Shown: positions 8,014 through 16,513 of the stretch, in pieces
Layout of the letters: each line of letters starts with the position of its first letter
Numbering within the stretch: position 1 is the stretch's first letter
From: Betaproteobacteria bacterium
GTDB lineage: Bacteria > Pseudomonadota > Gammaproteobacteria > Burkholderiales > Casimicrobiaceae
Reading direction: 5' to 3'
NCBI GenBank assembly: GCA_013298045.1
Contig: JAAFJI010000004.1
Coordinates: forward strand, 404 to 37,260
DNA length: 36,857 nt
Notes under the pieces: generated by a model
Database searches by the model: none
The model's input: only the letters and a program-made list of their open reading frames with translations
What the model was told of the DNA's origin: nothing
Position numbers and translations under genes: made by a program

Positions 8014-11000
8014 TCAATCGACCCGGCGCAGATCCAACGTGAACGGATATTCCTTGCTAACCTTCGCCGGCTTCACATGGATAGTTCCAGGCGTGTGCCC
8101 CATGCGTTTGAAGCGTGCGAGTCGTCGCGATTCGGCGTCGTAGGCATTAATCGGGAACGTGCCGGGATTCGCACCGCCGGGATGTTGCACGTGGTATTGG
8201 CAACCGCCGATGCTTTTGTGCATCCAGGTGTCGACGATGTCGAACGTGATCGGCGCATGAACGGCAATGCTCGGATGCAACGCGGACGGCGGATTCCATG
8301 CTTTGTAGCGAACGCCTGCGACGTAGCTGCCTTCGTCGCCCGTCGGTTGCAGCGGTAAGGCGTGGCCGTTCGCGGTGATTACGTAGCGCAAATCGTTGAG
8401 GCCAGTGACCTTCACCTCGAGTCGTTCTAGCGACGAATCGACATATCGCGCAGTGCCGCCCGGTGCGCCCTCCTCGCCCATGACATGCCATGGTTCGAGC
8501 GCGCCGCGAATACTGACTTCGATGCCATTGACTGCGATTTCGCCGAACAACGGGAAGCGGAATTGAAAGTGCGGCGCGAACCAAGCGGCGTCGAATTCGT
8601 AACCACCGTTCTCTGCTGCGCGAAGGTCTTCAATGACATCCTTGAAGTCCATGTCGATGAACGTCGGCAACATGAATCGATCATGCAACGTTGTGCCCCA
8701 ACGCGTGAGCGCGTGATGCGTTGGGCGTTTCCAGAAGCGCGCGACGAGTGCACGCAGTAAGAGTTGTTGCGCGATGCTCATGCGCGCATGCGGCGGCATT
8801 TCAAATGCGCGTAGCTCAAGCAAACCAAGCCGCCCAGTCGAACCATCGGGCGAATAAAGTTTGTCGATACAAAACTCGCTGCGATGGGTGTTGCCCGTCA
8901 CGTCGATCAAAATGTTTCGCAACGCACGATCAATCGTCCACGGCGGAATGCTTTTGCCGTGCGTTACTCGGCTCTTCCACACTTCCTGAATCGCGATTTC
9001 AAGTTCGTAGAGCTGGTCGTTGCGTGCTTCATCGACACGAGGCGCTTGGCTGGTAGGGCCGATGAAAAGCCCGCTGAACAAATACGACAAGCTCGGATGA
9101 TTGTGCCAATACGCGATCAAGCTCGTAAGCAATTCGGGCTTGCGCAGAAACGGTGAATCGGCTGGCGTTGCGCCGCCGAGCACGAAATGATTGCCGCCGC
9201 CGGTGCCAGTATGACGACCATCGAGCGCAAATTTTTCTGCGCTCAAGCGCTCTTCAAAGGCAACCTGGTACAAAAATTCGGTGTTCTCCACCAATTCTTT
9301 CCACGTGTGAACGGGTTGAATATTGACCTCAACCACGCCTGGGTCGGGTGTCACCTGCAACACTTTCAAACGTGGATCGCGGGGCGGCGGATAACCTTCG
9401 AGCATCACGTGCACGCCGAGCGTCTCGGCCGTCGCCTCGACCGCACCGACAAGCGCCAAATAGTCTTCCGCACGCGACGCCGGAGGCATAAACACATATA
9501 GCGCGCCATTGCGCACTTCAACACAAAGCGCAGTGCGAATCAAATACTTCGCAGATTCAAACCGCTTCGGCTTTGCTTCGTTTCGCAGCGGTTTCGACAC
9601 AGCCGCTTCGTCATCAAGCTTGCCAAGTTCGTCGCGGTGATCGAACGGATCGCGATCGTGCATCACGTTCGCGTCTTCTTTCGCCGCCCAGGGCAGTGTG
9701 TCAAGCGGCAATCGATAACCCATCGCCGAATCGCCCGGCACCAAGTACATCGTGCCATCGCGAAAATGCCATGCGCCGGTTCGCCATTCCGATTTGAGTT
9801 TGCCGAGCGTTTTCTGTTTCTTCGCACCCGCCGCCGCTGATGCCGCCGCTTTCGCAAAGATCGCATCTTCGTCGACCGCGAGCGGCAAGACATAACCGAC
9901 GACTTTCTTCAATCCCTGATCGAACACTTTACGCAGGCGCTCGCGCTCAATCTCATCATCCAGACGCGCATCGAGCGCGGTTACATTCACGGCGAGGCGA
10001 CGCTCGCGCCACAAATAGTGAAACGCGTCCTCATAGCCGGGTGTAACGGTCTCGCTTGTGAGACCAAGTTTTTCGGTCAGGGTGGTCACGAAGCGTTTGG
10101 CATCGTCACTCGTGTACTTCGACCGCGTTTTTTCATCCGCCAAAAGCGACGGATCGCTCCACACCGGCTTGCCATCTGGACGCCAAAACAGTGAGAGCGC
10201 CCAGCGCGGCAATTGCTCGCCGGGATACCACTTCCCTTGCCCGAAATGCAGCGCGCCGCCGGTGCCGTATTTCGCATACAAACGCTTGATCACTGAAACG
10301 GCATAGTCGCGCTTCGTGGGACCGAGCGCGGCAATATTCCACTCAGGCGCATCGCGATCCGTGTTCGCAACAAACGTCGGCTCGCCGCCCATCGTTAAAC
10401 GCACATCGCCTTCGATCAAATCGCGATCGACTTTTTCACCGAGCGCGAGCACATCGCGCCACTGCGCATCGCTGTACGGTTTGGTAACACGCGGCGCTTC
10501 GTAAATGCGCGACACACTCATCTTGTGATCGAACTCGACCTCGCACGGATCGACACCGCCTTCAATCGGCGCGGCGGAAGACGGTTGCGGCGTACAGGCG
10601 AGCGGAATGTGTCCTTCACCTGCAAGCAGACCCGAGGTCGGATCGAGGCCAATCCATCCAGCGCCCGGCAAATACACCTCGCACCAGGCGTGAAGGTCGG
10701 TGAAATCGACCTCGGTGCCGCTTGGTCCATCGAGCGATTTCACGTCGGGTGTGAGCTGAATCAAATAGCCGGAGACGAATCGTGCGGCAAGCCCCACATG
10801 TCGCAACAGCTGCACCAAGAGCCATCCCGAATCGCGGCATGAACCGGATTTGAGTGCGAGGGTTTCCTCCGGCGTTTGCACACCGGGCTCCATGCGAATC
10901 ACGTACGCGAGATCGCGATAGAGCATCGCGTTCAGATCAACTAAAAAATCGACGGTCCTACGCGGCGTGCGATCTACCTTTTCTAGGTATTGCGTAATCA

Positions 11001-11376
11001 GCGGCGATTTCTCATTCGCAATCAGATACGGCGCGAGCTCTGTCTGAAGATTCGGCTCGTAAGCAAACGGGAACTTCTCAGCCGCCGGCTCCAAAAAGAA
11101 ATCAAACGGGTTGTACACCGCCATCTCGGCAACCACGTCCACCGTGACCTTGAATTCACGCGTTTTCTCCTCAAAAACGAGTCGCGCCATGTAATTGGCA
11201 AACGGATCTTGTTGCCAATTGCAAAAATGATCGGCGGGTTCAACGCGTTGGCTGTAAGAAATGATCCGCGTGCGACAGTGTGGCGCGGGACGCAATCGAA
11301 CGATCTGCGGGCCGAGCTTGACCGGACGGTCATAACGATAGTGCGTGATGTGGTTGAGCGCAACGTGAATGGTCAT
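8014..11376 (-). CDS. Large transglutaminase-like protein with DUF2126 region
   Basis: The ATG at 11376 (MTIHVALNHITHYRYDRPV) matches the usual family N-terminus, so the 24 extra residues in the track are dropped, leaving 1120 residues. Domains in order are a bacterial transglutaminase N-terminal beta region (about 1-100), a transglutaminase core with putative triad Cys180 (SGSCRDSGWL), His229 (DLHAWCEVYL) and Asp245 (GWIGLDPTSG), then a DUF2126 region from about residue 300 to the end (GGEPTFVANTDRDAPEWN, HFGQGKWYPGEQLPRWALSL). No signal peptide is seen, so it is probably cytoplasmic. Homologues usually neighbour alpha-E and ATP-grasp proteins of a putative peptide-ligation/protease cluster; none is visible here. 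The substrate is unknown. Confidence 0.92.
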   Translation of the reverse strand: MTIHVALNHITHYRYDRPVKLGPQIVRLRPAPHCRTRIISYSQRVEPADHFCNWQQDPFANYMARLVFEEKTREFKVTVDVVAEMAVYNPFDFFLEPAAEKFPFAYEPNLQTELAPYLIANEKSPLITQYLEKVDRTPRRTVDFLVDLNAMLYRDLAYVIRMEPGVQTPEETLALKSGSCRDSGWLLVQLLRHVGLAARFVSGYLIQLTPDVKSLDGPSGTEVDFTDLHAWCEVYLPGAGWIGLDPTSGLLAGEGHIPLACTPQPSSAAPIEGGVDPCEVEFDHKMSVSRIYEAPRVTKPYSDAQWRDVLALGEKVDRDLIEGDVRLTMGGEPTFVANTDRDAPEWNIAALGPTKRDYAVSVIKRLYAKYGTGGALHFGQGKWYPGEQLPRWALSLFWRPDGKPVWSDPSLLADEKTRSKYTSDDAKRFVTTLTEKLGLTSETVTPGYEDAFHYLWRERRLAVNVTALDARLDDEIERERLRKVFDQGLKKVVGYVLPLAVDEDAIFAKAAASAAAGAKKQKTLGKLKSEWRTGAWHFRDGTMYLVPGDSAMGYRLPLDTLPWAAKEDANVMHDRDPFDHRDELGKLDDEAAVSKPLRNEAKPKRFESAKYLIRTALCVEVRNGALYVFMPPASRAEDYLALVGAVEATAETLGVHVMLEGYPPPRDPRLKVLQVTPDPGVVEVNIQPVHTWKELVENTEFLYQVAFEERLSAEKFALDGRHTGTGGGNHFVLGGATPADSPFLRKPELLTSLIAYWHNHPSLSYLFSGLFIGPTSQAPRVDEARNDQLYELEIAIQEVWKSRVTHGKSIPPWTIDRALRNILIDVTGNTHRSEFCIDKLYSPDGSTGRLGLLELRAFEMPPHARMSIAQQLLLRALVARFWKRPTHHALTRWGTTLHDRFMLPTFIDMDFKDVIEDLRAAENGGYEFDAAWFAPHFQFRFPLFGEIAVNGIEVSIRGALEPWHVMGEEGAPGGTARYVDSSLERLEVKVTGLNDLRYVITANGHALPLQPTGDEGSYVAGVRYKAWNPPSALHPSIAVHAPITFDIVDTWMHKSIGGCQYHVQHPGGANPGTFPINAYDAESRRLARFKRMGHTPGTIHVKPAKVSKEYPFTLDLRRVD

Positions 11377-11494
11377 GAACGACGAATTTGATGAAAACGA
11401 GAATTGATATGTCGCGAGCAAATGGCATGCCCGATACGCAATTGTCACCGCTTACATGCGCGCAACGATGGCTACAAACCCGTAACGTAATCGG

Positions 11495-11543
11495 ATTGCT
11501 TACCGGAGCCAAGCAATTCGCGGCACGTAGTGTCCGTCCTACG
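11495..11543. repeat. REP-like palindromic element overlapping the DUF1801 stop
   Basis: There are two hairpins in tandem: ATTGCTT/AAGCAAT around a 9-nt loop (11495-11517) and CGTAG/CTACG around 8 nt (11526-11543). The CTA at 11539-11541 is the stop codon of the DUF1801 gene read on the minus strand. The CGGATTGCTT core recurs in the element at 19419-19450. Confidence 0.5.
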
Positions 11544-11943
11544 CGCGCCTCGACTTGCCACCGCTGTTGCATGCAATCGCTTCGCGAATGAGCGCTTTGA
11601 ACGCGGTTGTACTGACGGCTTCACCCTCGTGAATGTCGATCGCGCGGCGCATGTTTCCGTCGAGACTTGAATTGAAGAGTTGCTTGGGGTCTTTGAGCGA
11701 AGCGCCCTTAGCGAAGGTGAGTTTCACTTTGTCTTTGTAGGTTTCACCTGTACAGATGATGCCATCGTGCGACCATACCGGCGTGCCTATGCATTTCCAC
11801 TCTTCGACAACGTCCGGGTCGGCTTCCTTGATGAGTTTGCGAACTGCGGCAAGCGTTTCGCCCCGCCAATCGCCGAGTTCGGCGATGCGCTCTGCGATGA
11901 GTGTGGACGCCGAGTTACCTTCGCTTGATTCCGGTTTCTTCAC
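11539..11943 (-). CDS. DUF1801 domain protein
   Basis: The 134-residue protein fits the DUF1801 family in length and pattern: an N-terminal helix (LIAERIAELGDWRGETLAAV), then EADPDVVEEWKC, VWSHDGIICTGETYKDKVKL, FAKGASLKDP and a C-terminal helix. Members adopt a small alpha/beta fold related to frataxin-like iron chaperones, but no biochemical role is established. There is no signal peptide, so it is probably cytoplasmic. It is the last gene of a same-strand cluster (PfpI, unknown, acetyltransferase, DUF1801), 27 nt after the acetyltransferase stop, and probably cotranscribed. Its TAG stop lies within a palindromic repeat, so the extreme C-terminus (KSRRA) may have been altered by repeat insertion. 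Confidence 0.85.
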   Translation of the reverse strand: MKKPESSEGNSASTLIAERIAELGDWRGETLAAVRKLIKEADPDVVEEWKCIGTPVWSHDGIICTGETYKDKVKLTFAKGASLKDPKQLFNSSLDGNMRRAIDIHEGEAVSTTAFKALIREAIACNSGGKSRRA

Positions 11944-11970
11944 GAGAATCTCCGATGAGTTCGCGATGGA

Positions 11971-12528
11971 TTACCACGCCGACCGATATTGAATCATGTA
12001 CGCGGCAGGTCCGTCGGGTGTAACGATTTTTTCGACGATTCGAAACCCGGCCTTTTCATAGCAACGAATCGCGCGCAAATTCGTGGGCGCGGGATCGGTT
12101 TGCACTTTGGTGACGCTCGGGTCGCGAAACAACATATCGACGAGCGCCCGCACGAGCTTTGTCCCAAGACCTTTGCCGAGCAAATGGGCGTCGCCAATTG
12201 ATTGGTCGATACCGCGAACGCCGGGATCGGTTTCGTTTTCCCACCAACCGTCGCCGGAGCCGAGCGCCACGTACGACTGCGCGTATGCGAAGGGCGTGTC
12301 ACCGAGCATTCCGATGTACGGCGTCACGCGCTCGGTTGCCATCACGCGCGGCAGGTAATGCGTTCGAACTTCTTCCATCGACGGTCGCCAACCGCCCCAC
12401 CATTCAACGATATGTGGCCGGTCGAGCCAATCGTGAAGCAGCGGTAAGTCTTCCTCGGTCATATGCCGTAAGGTGACTGGAGCTGAGGCGAAACCTATCG
12501 ACGTATTCAATTGATATTTCGCAACCAT
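11971..12528 (-). CDS. GNAT acetyltransferase closely resembling aminoglycoside AAC(6')-Ib
   Basis: The 185-residue GNAT enzyme shares long blocks with AAC(6')-Ib as I remember that sequence: DRPHIVEWWGG, YAQSYVALGSGDGWW, ETDPGVRGIDQS, LLGKGLGTKLVRALV, NLRAIRCYEKAGF and TPDGPAAYM. AAC(6')-Ib transfers acetyl from acetyl-CoA to the 6'-amino group of aminoglycosides. The acetyl-CoA loop is LLGKGLGTKL (about 117-126). The two residues changed in the quinolone-acting -cr variant (Trp and Asp) are both in the unmodified state here (Trp95/96, Asp172). No integron, attC site or mobile element is adjacent, which fits a chromosomal homologue. Activity on aminoglycosides is inferred, not shown. No clear Shine-Dalgarno is seen; a shorter start near SAPVTLRHM is possible. 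Confidence 0.9.
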   Translation of the reverse strand: MVAKYQLNTSIGFASAPVTLRHMTEEDLPLLHDWLDRPHIVEWWGGWRPSMEEVRTHYLPRVMATERVTPYIGMLGDTPFAYAQSYVALGSGDGWWENETDPGVRGIDQSIGDAHLLGKGLGTKLVRALVDMLFRDPSVTKVQTDPAPTNLRAIRCYEKAGFRIVEKIVTPDGPAAYMIQYRSAW

Positions 12529-12579
12529 GCTGCGAGCACGTCCGCCGGACGTATTTGTCTTCTAATCGATCGTCAAATG

Positions 12580-13092
12580 TTACGTAATACGCGACACGCT
12601 CGCACGCAAGAGCGCGCGCGAATACGCCCGGTGAAATCCGAGTAGCGCTGAGAAGAGCCCGCCTAAGCGCTTCTCTCCCGTGCGTCGATCAATTTTCGGA
12701 ATGAGCGCAGAGCCGAAATAAAGCCGTGTCGCAAAAACGCCATGCGAGGATACGAACGACTCCGTCATCATCCATGAACGCGTTCGCCCCGACTGATCGG
12801 CGAGCAAAATTTGATCTGGTACGCGTCGCTCAACCTGCCAGACGGCGAAATCTTCGCGTTGACCGAGCGCAAGTTCGCGTGCTTCATGATCGGTGGTCGG
12901 TTTTCTTGCAAGAAAACGAAGAATGAGGCGTTCGAGCTTGAAAAGACGCGTGGTGTAGAACGCTTCGACGAATTCGGCGTGGGTGACCACACGATCGAGG
13001 TCGGTACGATAGCAGTCAACAAATGCACCGTCATCTCGCAACGGCAACAAGAGCGAGGACGATGGAGGTTCGCAATCCGCGATGGTTGCCAT
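12580..13092 (-). CDS. Hypothetical protein, possibly DUF2867-like
   Basis: I do not recognise this 170-residue protein with certainty. It has no signal peptide or membrane segment. The pattern QILLADQSGRTRSWMM, then TRLYFGSALI, then a C-terminal amphipathic region GFHRAYSRALLRASV recalls DUF2867/SRPBCC-like proteins, in which a beta-sheet is followed by a terminal helix. The N-terminal half (DCYRTDLDRVVTHAEFVEAF) carries aromatic and acidic residues typical of such folds. The start codon overlaps the PfpI stop by one base (TGATG); GTG at 13095 is the alternative. Translation is therefore probably coupled to the PfpI gene, and a shared function is plausible but unproven. Confidence 0.7.
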   Translation of the reverse strand: MATIADCEPPSSSLLLPLRDDGAFVDCYRTDLDRVVTHAEFVEAFYTTRLFKLERLILRFLARKPTTDHEARELALGQREDFAVWQVERRVPDQILLADQSGRTRSWMMTESFVSSHGVFATRLYFGSALIPKIDRRTGEKRLGGLFSALLGFHRAYSRALLRASVSRIT

Positions 13093-13712
13093 CACGCGCT
13101 TAGAACACGCGGTTGTACAAGATAGGGCGAAATGTTTCTCATCGCGCGTTCGACGTACTCTTCCTTCTCGCCCACTGGCGCGACATAGTGCAACGCCGAG
13201 CGCGCGGCATCGACACCTTCCGTGCGGGCAATGATCCAGACCGCGAGATAAGGCGAAGAAAAACAGCCGCCAGCGGTTGCTACGTTACCGGAGGCATAGA
13301 ACGGTTGATTCAGGACTTCAACGCCGGCTTCCTGAACCCACGGCTTGGTGGTGAGATCGGTGCATGCAGGCACCGCGCCGAGGATGCCGAGCTTCGCGAG
13401 TACGAGTGTGCCGGAGCACTGCGCGGCAATCAGTTGCCGCGCGGGATCGAGGCGCAACGCCGACATGAGTTTGGTGTCGTTGACAACTTCGCGCGTTTTG
13501 ATACCGCTGCCGACGACGACGGCGTCGGCGGTTGCGATCTCAGCAAGCGTGGATTGCGCATGCACTGTGACCCCGTTCATCGACGTCACCATCGGCTCGG
13601 GGCAGCAAAGCGTGACGCGCCAATCGGGTTTCTTAATGCGATTCAAAACGCCTAGCGCGATCAGCGAATCGAGTTCGTTAAAGCCTTGAAACGTGAGTAT
13701 GGCGATATGCAT
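13092..13712 (-). CDS. DJ-1/PfpI family protein
   Basis: This 206-residue protein has the class I glutamine-amidotransferase-like fold of DJ-1/PfpI. The N-terminus MHIAILTFQGFNELDSLIAL is typical, the nucleophile elbow is AAQCSGTLVLAKLGIL with Cys99, and the small-Gly stretch GNVATAGGCFSSPYLAVWII follows. Members act as glyoxalases, chaperone-like deglycases, isonitrile hydratases or peptidases, so the substrate cannot be stated. The downstream unknown gene starts within its stop codon (TGATG), showing translational coupling. It is first in the cluster that ends with the AAC(6')-like and DUF1801 genes. About 150 bp upstream (13713-13863) shows no gene. Confidence 0.88.
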   Translation of the reverse strand: MHIAILTFQGFNELDSLIALGVLNRIKKPDWRVTLCCPEPMVTSMNGVTVHAQSTLAEIATADAVVVGSGIKTREVVNDTKLMSALRLDPARQLIAAQCSGTLVLAKLGILGAVPACTDLTTKPWVQEAGVEVLNQPFYASGNVATAGGCFSSPYLAVWIIARTEGVDAARSALHYVAPVGEKEEYVERAMRNISPYLVQPRVLSA

Positions 13713-13863
13713 GAATTGTGGACGCGACGCGCTCGGGGTGACGTTGATGGCAAAGCAAGTTTTTACGCGTTTTCGCGATTCGCATGGGGCGCTAAGGCGA
13801 TTTCAGCATAGCTGCAAAGGCATTCTTTGAGCGCAATGAATGCAACATCAGTCGCTCGCCCGA

Positions 13864-15648
13864 CTACTGTAGCGTCACAGTAAGACCGGTTTTGAACGCG
13901 CCGCGCGTGGCATCCCACGCCTGCGATTTCGCGGCATCGTCGCTGTTCGCGAAGCGAATCGAATATCGTGCGTTGGTAGCAAGGGCAGCCGCAGCATCCG
14001 GGGCGGCCACAAAAACATCGTAGACGCCTGTGGCCGCGCCGCCTGCGATGGCACCGTTGAGTAAGAAGGACCGCTCCTCGCCCGGTCGCAGTGCACGGGG
14101 ATCGTGCGATGTCGTGAGTTCGATCGGTGTTGCGTTTGGATTGCTGTGCGCGACGAGCCATAGTTTCAGTGCACGCGGGTTGTAGAGCCGGGCCCAGCCA
14201 ACGTTTTTGATCGAAATCGAGGCGCTCGCGGTTCGCCCACGCACGAGCGTGAGCGGCACATTCGATTTTGTGAGTACCCAGCGATAACCGAGTTTTCGTG
14301 AAACATCGTCGAAGCAGCCCTCGGTTTGCCATTGCGTGTGAAACGCGTCGTAGTACGTGCGATTCAGATAGCTCATGTGAAACTGCGCGCCCTCGCCGAG
14401 AATCGCGCTGCATGAGCGGCGTTGTTGGGCGGCAGCTGCGGCGTTGCAGGTTTCGCCACCGAAGGGAACGATGGCCGAGCGCGCGGCAACGTAGCCACGC
14501 TGTTGCGCGCGAATCGTCGGGTTATCGTCATAGGTGCCGACGTCCGTGTCACTCGACATAAAGCAATCGTTGTACATGCCGATGCGGGCTTTACGCGAAG
14601 CGCCGAAGGCGTCGGTCTCTTCTCCCGGTGTCGCGTCCCACGTAATTTGATCTGGCGGGTAGCGCCACATCAGAAATCGATTCGACGGCAACACGTTGAG
14701 CAAGGCATCGCGAATCGTGGCTTTGTTCGCAGGCGAATCGAGACCGTTAGTCGACGAATGGCCTTCGCCCCACATACCGATGAAGCCTGCTTGCCACACA
14801 AACACAACGTCCGAGTTCGCCTGCACGATCGGCGCGATTTGACCAATGTGTTCGAGCACGCGCGCAAGCGGTGCATCGTCAACGACGGGCGAGGCTTCAC
14901 TGCCGGGATAGTTGTATGCGAAACGCAGCACCACTTTCATGCCTCGCGCACGAACCTTCGCGAACGCGGCAGTGATGCCGTCGAGAAAACTCTGAGGCAA
15001 GGTTTGATTGCGATAGTTATCAAGTCGCACGACGGCGTAGCCGAGCGCGGCTTCGGGATAGGTGGTTTGAACCCAGACAATGTCGCTGTCGGCAACGTTG
15101 ATAAAGTTTTCGCTCAAAAAAACCCACCAGCCACGCTCCGGATTCGTGAACCCGGCGTTCGATTCGGTGAAGGAGGCAGCACGCCAAGTCATGTCGTTCG
15201 CTGTCTCGACCACGCAACCGCCATCGATGAACAATTGAATCGCTGTCGCCGAGTTGCGAGCACCCACGACGGCAAGTCCTTCCGTGAGCGCGTTGTCGCG
15301 AAAACCGAGCATCGCGCGTGCTGCGATCGTTGCGTCGACCATGTCGTACGCACCGTCTGCATTCAAGTCGAGCCTTGCAAGATTCACTGCGATGTGTTCG
15401 TGCGCGGTGCGCTCGCGCAGCTGCAGCGCGTTTGCGTTGTCGCGGCGCGCGATTTGCACGAAAGCGTTGCCGTCGCGGGTACCGATGCCGCTTCCGACCG
15501 AATCGATAGCGAACGGGCAAACGGCGTGCGCTGCGCATGCGCAAACTAGGAGCGCGATCACTAGCGCGCGACGTGCGACGCAATTCACGACGAAAGTCGT
15601 TGATCGAGGACGTCCAGATAGCTTAGCGCGTTGATCCATGGCTCGCAT
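13864..15648 (-). CDS. Secreted DUF4874/DUF4832-type protein with N-terminal dockerin-like module
   Basis: The 594-residue product has a signal peptide (ARRALVIALLVCACAAHAV). The start is uncertain: ATG at 15648, ATG at 15639 or a GTG nearer the hydrophobic core. Residues about 90-150 contain a module with one acidic loop (LDLNADGAYDMVDATI), then RAMLGFRDNALTEG and IQLFIDGGCV, as in two other proteins of this window. The rest matches DUF4874 (FTESNAGFTNPERGWWVF, then MKVVLRFAYNYPG, then FVWQAGFIGMWGEGHSS) followed by DUF4832 with a beta-rich C-terminus. These domains look like a TIM-barrel glycoside-hydrolase fold plus an immunoglobulin-like part, suggesting extracellular polysaccharide binding or cleavage. 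This is inferred. An AT-rich 289 bp gap lies upstream, divergent from the cytochrome b561 gene. Confidence 0.85.
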   Translation of the reverse strand: MRAMDQRAKLSGRPRSTTFVVNCVARRALVIALLVCACAAHAVCPFAIDSVGSGIGTRDGNAFVQIARRDNANALQLRERTAHEHIAVNLARLDLNADGAYDMVDATIAARAMLGFRDNALTEGLAVVGARNSATAIQLFIDGGCVVETANDMTWRAASFTESNAGFTNPERGWWVFLSENFINVADSDIVWVQTTYPEAALGYAVVRLDNYRNQTLPQSFLDGITAAFAKVRARGMKVVLRFAYNYPGSEASPVVDDAPLARVLEHIGQIAPIVQANSDVVFVWQAGFIGMWGEGHSSTNGLDSPANKATIRDALLNVLPSNRFLMWRYPPDQITWDATPGEETDAFGASRKARIGMYNDCFMSSDTDVGTYDDNPTIRAQQRGYVAARSAIVPFGGETCNAAAAAQQRRSCSAILGEGAQFHMSYLNRTYYDAFHTQWQTEGCFDDVSRKLGYRWVLTKSNVPLTLVRGRTASASISIKNVGWARLYNPRALKLWLVAHSNPNATPIELTTSHDPRALRPGEERSFLLNGAIAGGAATGVYDVFVAAPDAAAALATNARYSIRFANSDDAAKSQAWDATRGAFKTGLTVTLQ

Positions 15649-15855
15649 AGGAAGGAGACTTGGCTTGTAAATCGTGGTGAAATTATGACGTCGTCATCTG
15701 ACGCGGTTCTTACGGGAAATACAAAACAACAATCGCACGTTATGCCCTATTTAATTTAGTTTAAATGGTCTTTAAGCATAAAATTAACTAGTTGCTTTAA
15801 GTGCTACCGTATCCTCTTTATTATGGCATCTACTTATTAAGCTGAATTATTTTTC

Positions 15856-15869
15856 GTTCTAATTAGAAC
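15856..15869. promoter_or_regulatory. Perfect 14-bp palindrome upstream of cytochrome b561 gene
   Basis: GTTCTAATTAGAAC is a perfect dyad, 68 bp before the b561 start, in the AT-rich spacer 15649-15937 between two divergent genes. It resembles a dimeric-repressor operator (MarR/TetR style). The regulator is unknown. No gene is seen in this spacer. Confidence 0.4.
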
Positions 15870-15937
15870 CAATTCGATAAACTCCCGTCCCACACAAATC
15901 CGCGACAAACACAACCTGCTTCTGGAGCCATTGCTAC

Positions 15938-16480
15938 GTGTTCGAAACTCCAAAACGCTACACCGCCACCGCGATTGCGCTGCATTGGATGCTCGGCGTC
16001 GCGATTGTGATTTCGTTTTGTGTCGGACTCTACATGACGGGGCTCACCATGTCGCCGACGCGCTTGAAGCTCTACAACTGGCACAAGTGGGCCGGGATGA
16101 CGATTTTGTTTCTGTCGGCCGCGCGCTTGCTTTGGCGGCTCACGCACACGCCGCCGCCAATGTCGTCGAACACACCGGCGTGGCAACGCACGGCGGCGCA
16201 CGCCGGACATGGTTTGCTCTACATACTCTTCTTCGCCGTGCCGCTCGCCGGCTGGGCGTACAGCAGCGCGGCTGGGTTTCCAATTGTTCTTTACGGTGTA
16301 TTGCCGCTGCCGGATTGGGTGCCGAAGGATCGGGAACTTGCCGAAACTTTGAAGTCGCTACATCAGTGGCTTGCGTATGGACTCGCTGCGGTTGTCGTCT
16401 GTCACGTGCTCGCGGCGTTCAAACATCAATTCATCGATCGCGATCATTTGCTCGCGCGCATGGGCATTGGTCGCTTGTAA
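15938..16480 (+). CDS. cybB: Cytochrome b561
   Basis: This inner-membrane dihaem cytochrome exchanges electrons with quinones. The 180-residue protein has four predicted membrane helices. The likely haem-ligand histidines are His16 (AIALHWMLG), His49 (YNWHKWAGM), His142 (SLHQWLAYG) and His156 (VVCHVLAAF), the family pattern. Length matches CybB/YceJ (about 175). Two YceI-family periplasmic proteins follow on the same strand, the arrangement known as yceJ-yceI in enterobacteria, so this is probably a functional unit concerned with isoprenoid/quinone binding or redox. A REP-like hairpin lies between it and the next gene. A palindrome upstream may control it. Confidence 0.93.
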   Translation: MFETPKRYTATAIALHWMLGVAIVISFCVGLYMTGLTMSPTRLKLYNWHKWAGMTILFLSAARLLWRLTHTPPPMSSNTPAWQRTAAHAGHGLLYILFFAVPLAGWAYSSAAGFPIVLYGVLPLPDWVPKDRELAETLKSLHQWLAYGLAAVVVCHVLAAFKHQFIDRDHLLARMGIGRL

Positions 16481-16513
16481 ATCTCTGGCAGCGGCGCAGC
16501 CGCAAAACAAATT

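Noticed and set aside
14422-15549. 375-aa plus-strand ORF opposite the DUF4832-type gene
   Set aside because: It is a shadow of a gene with signal peptide and domain matches; its composition is Arg/Val-rich without motifs.
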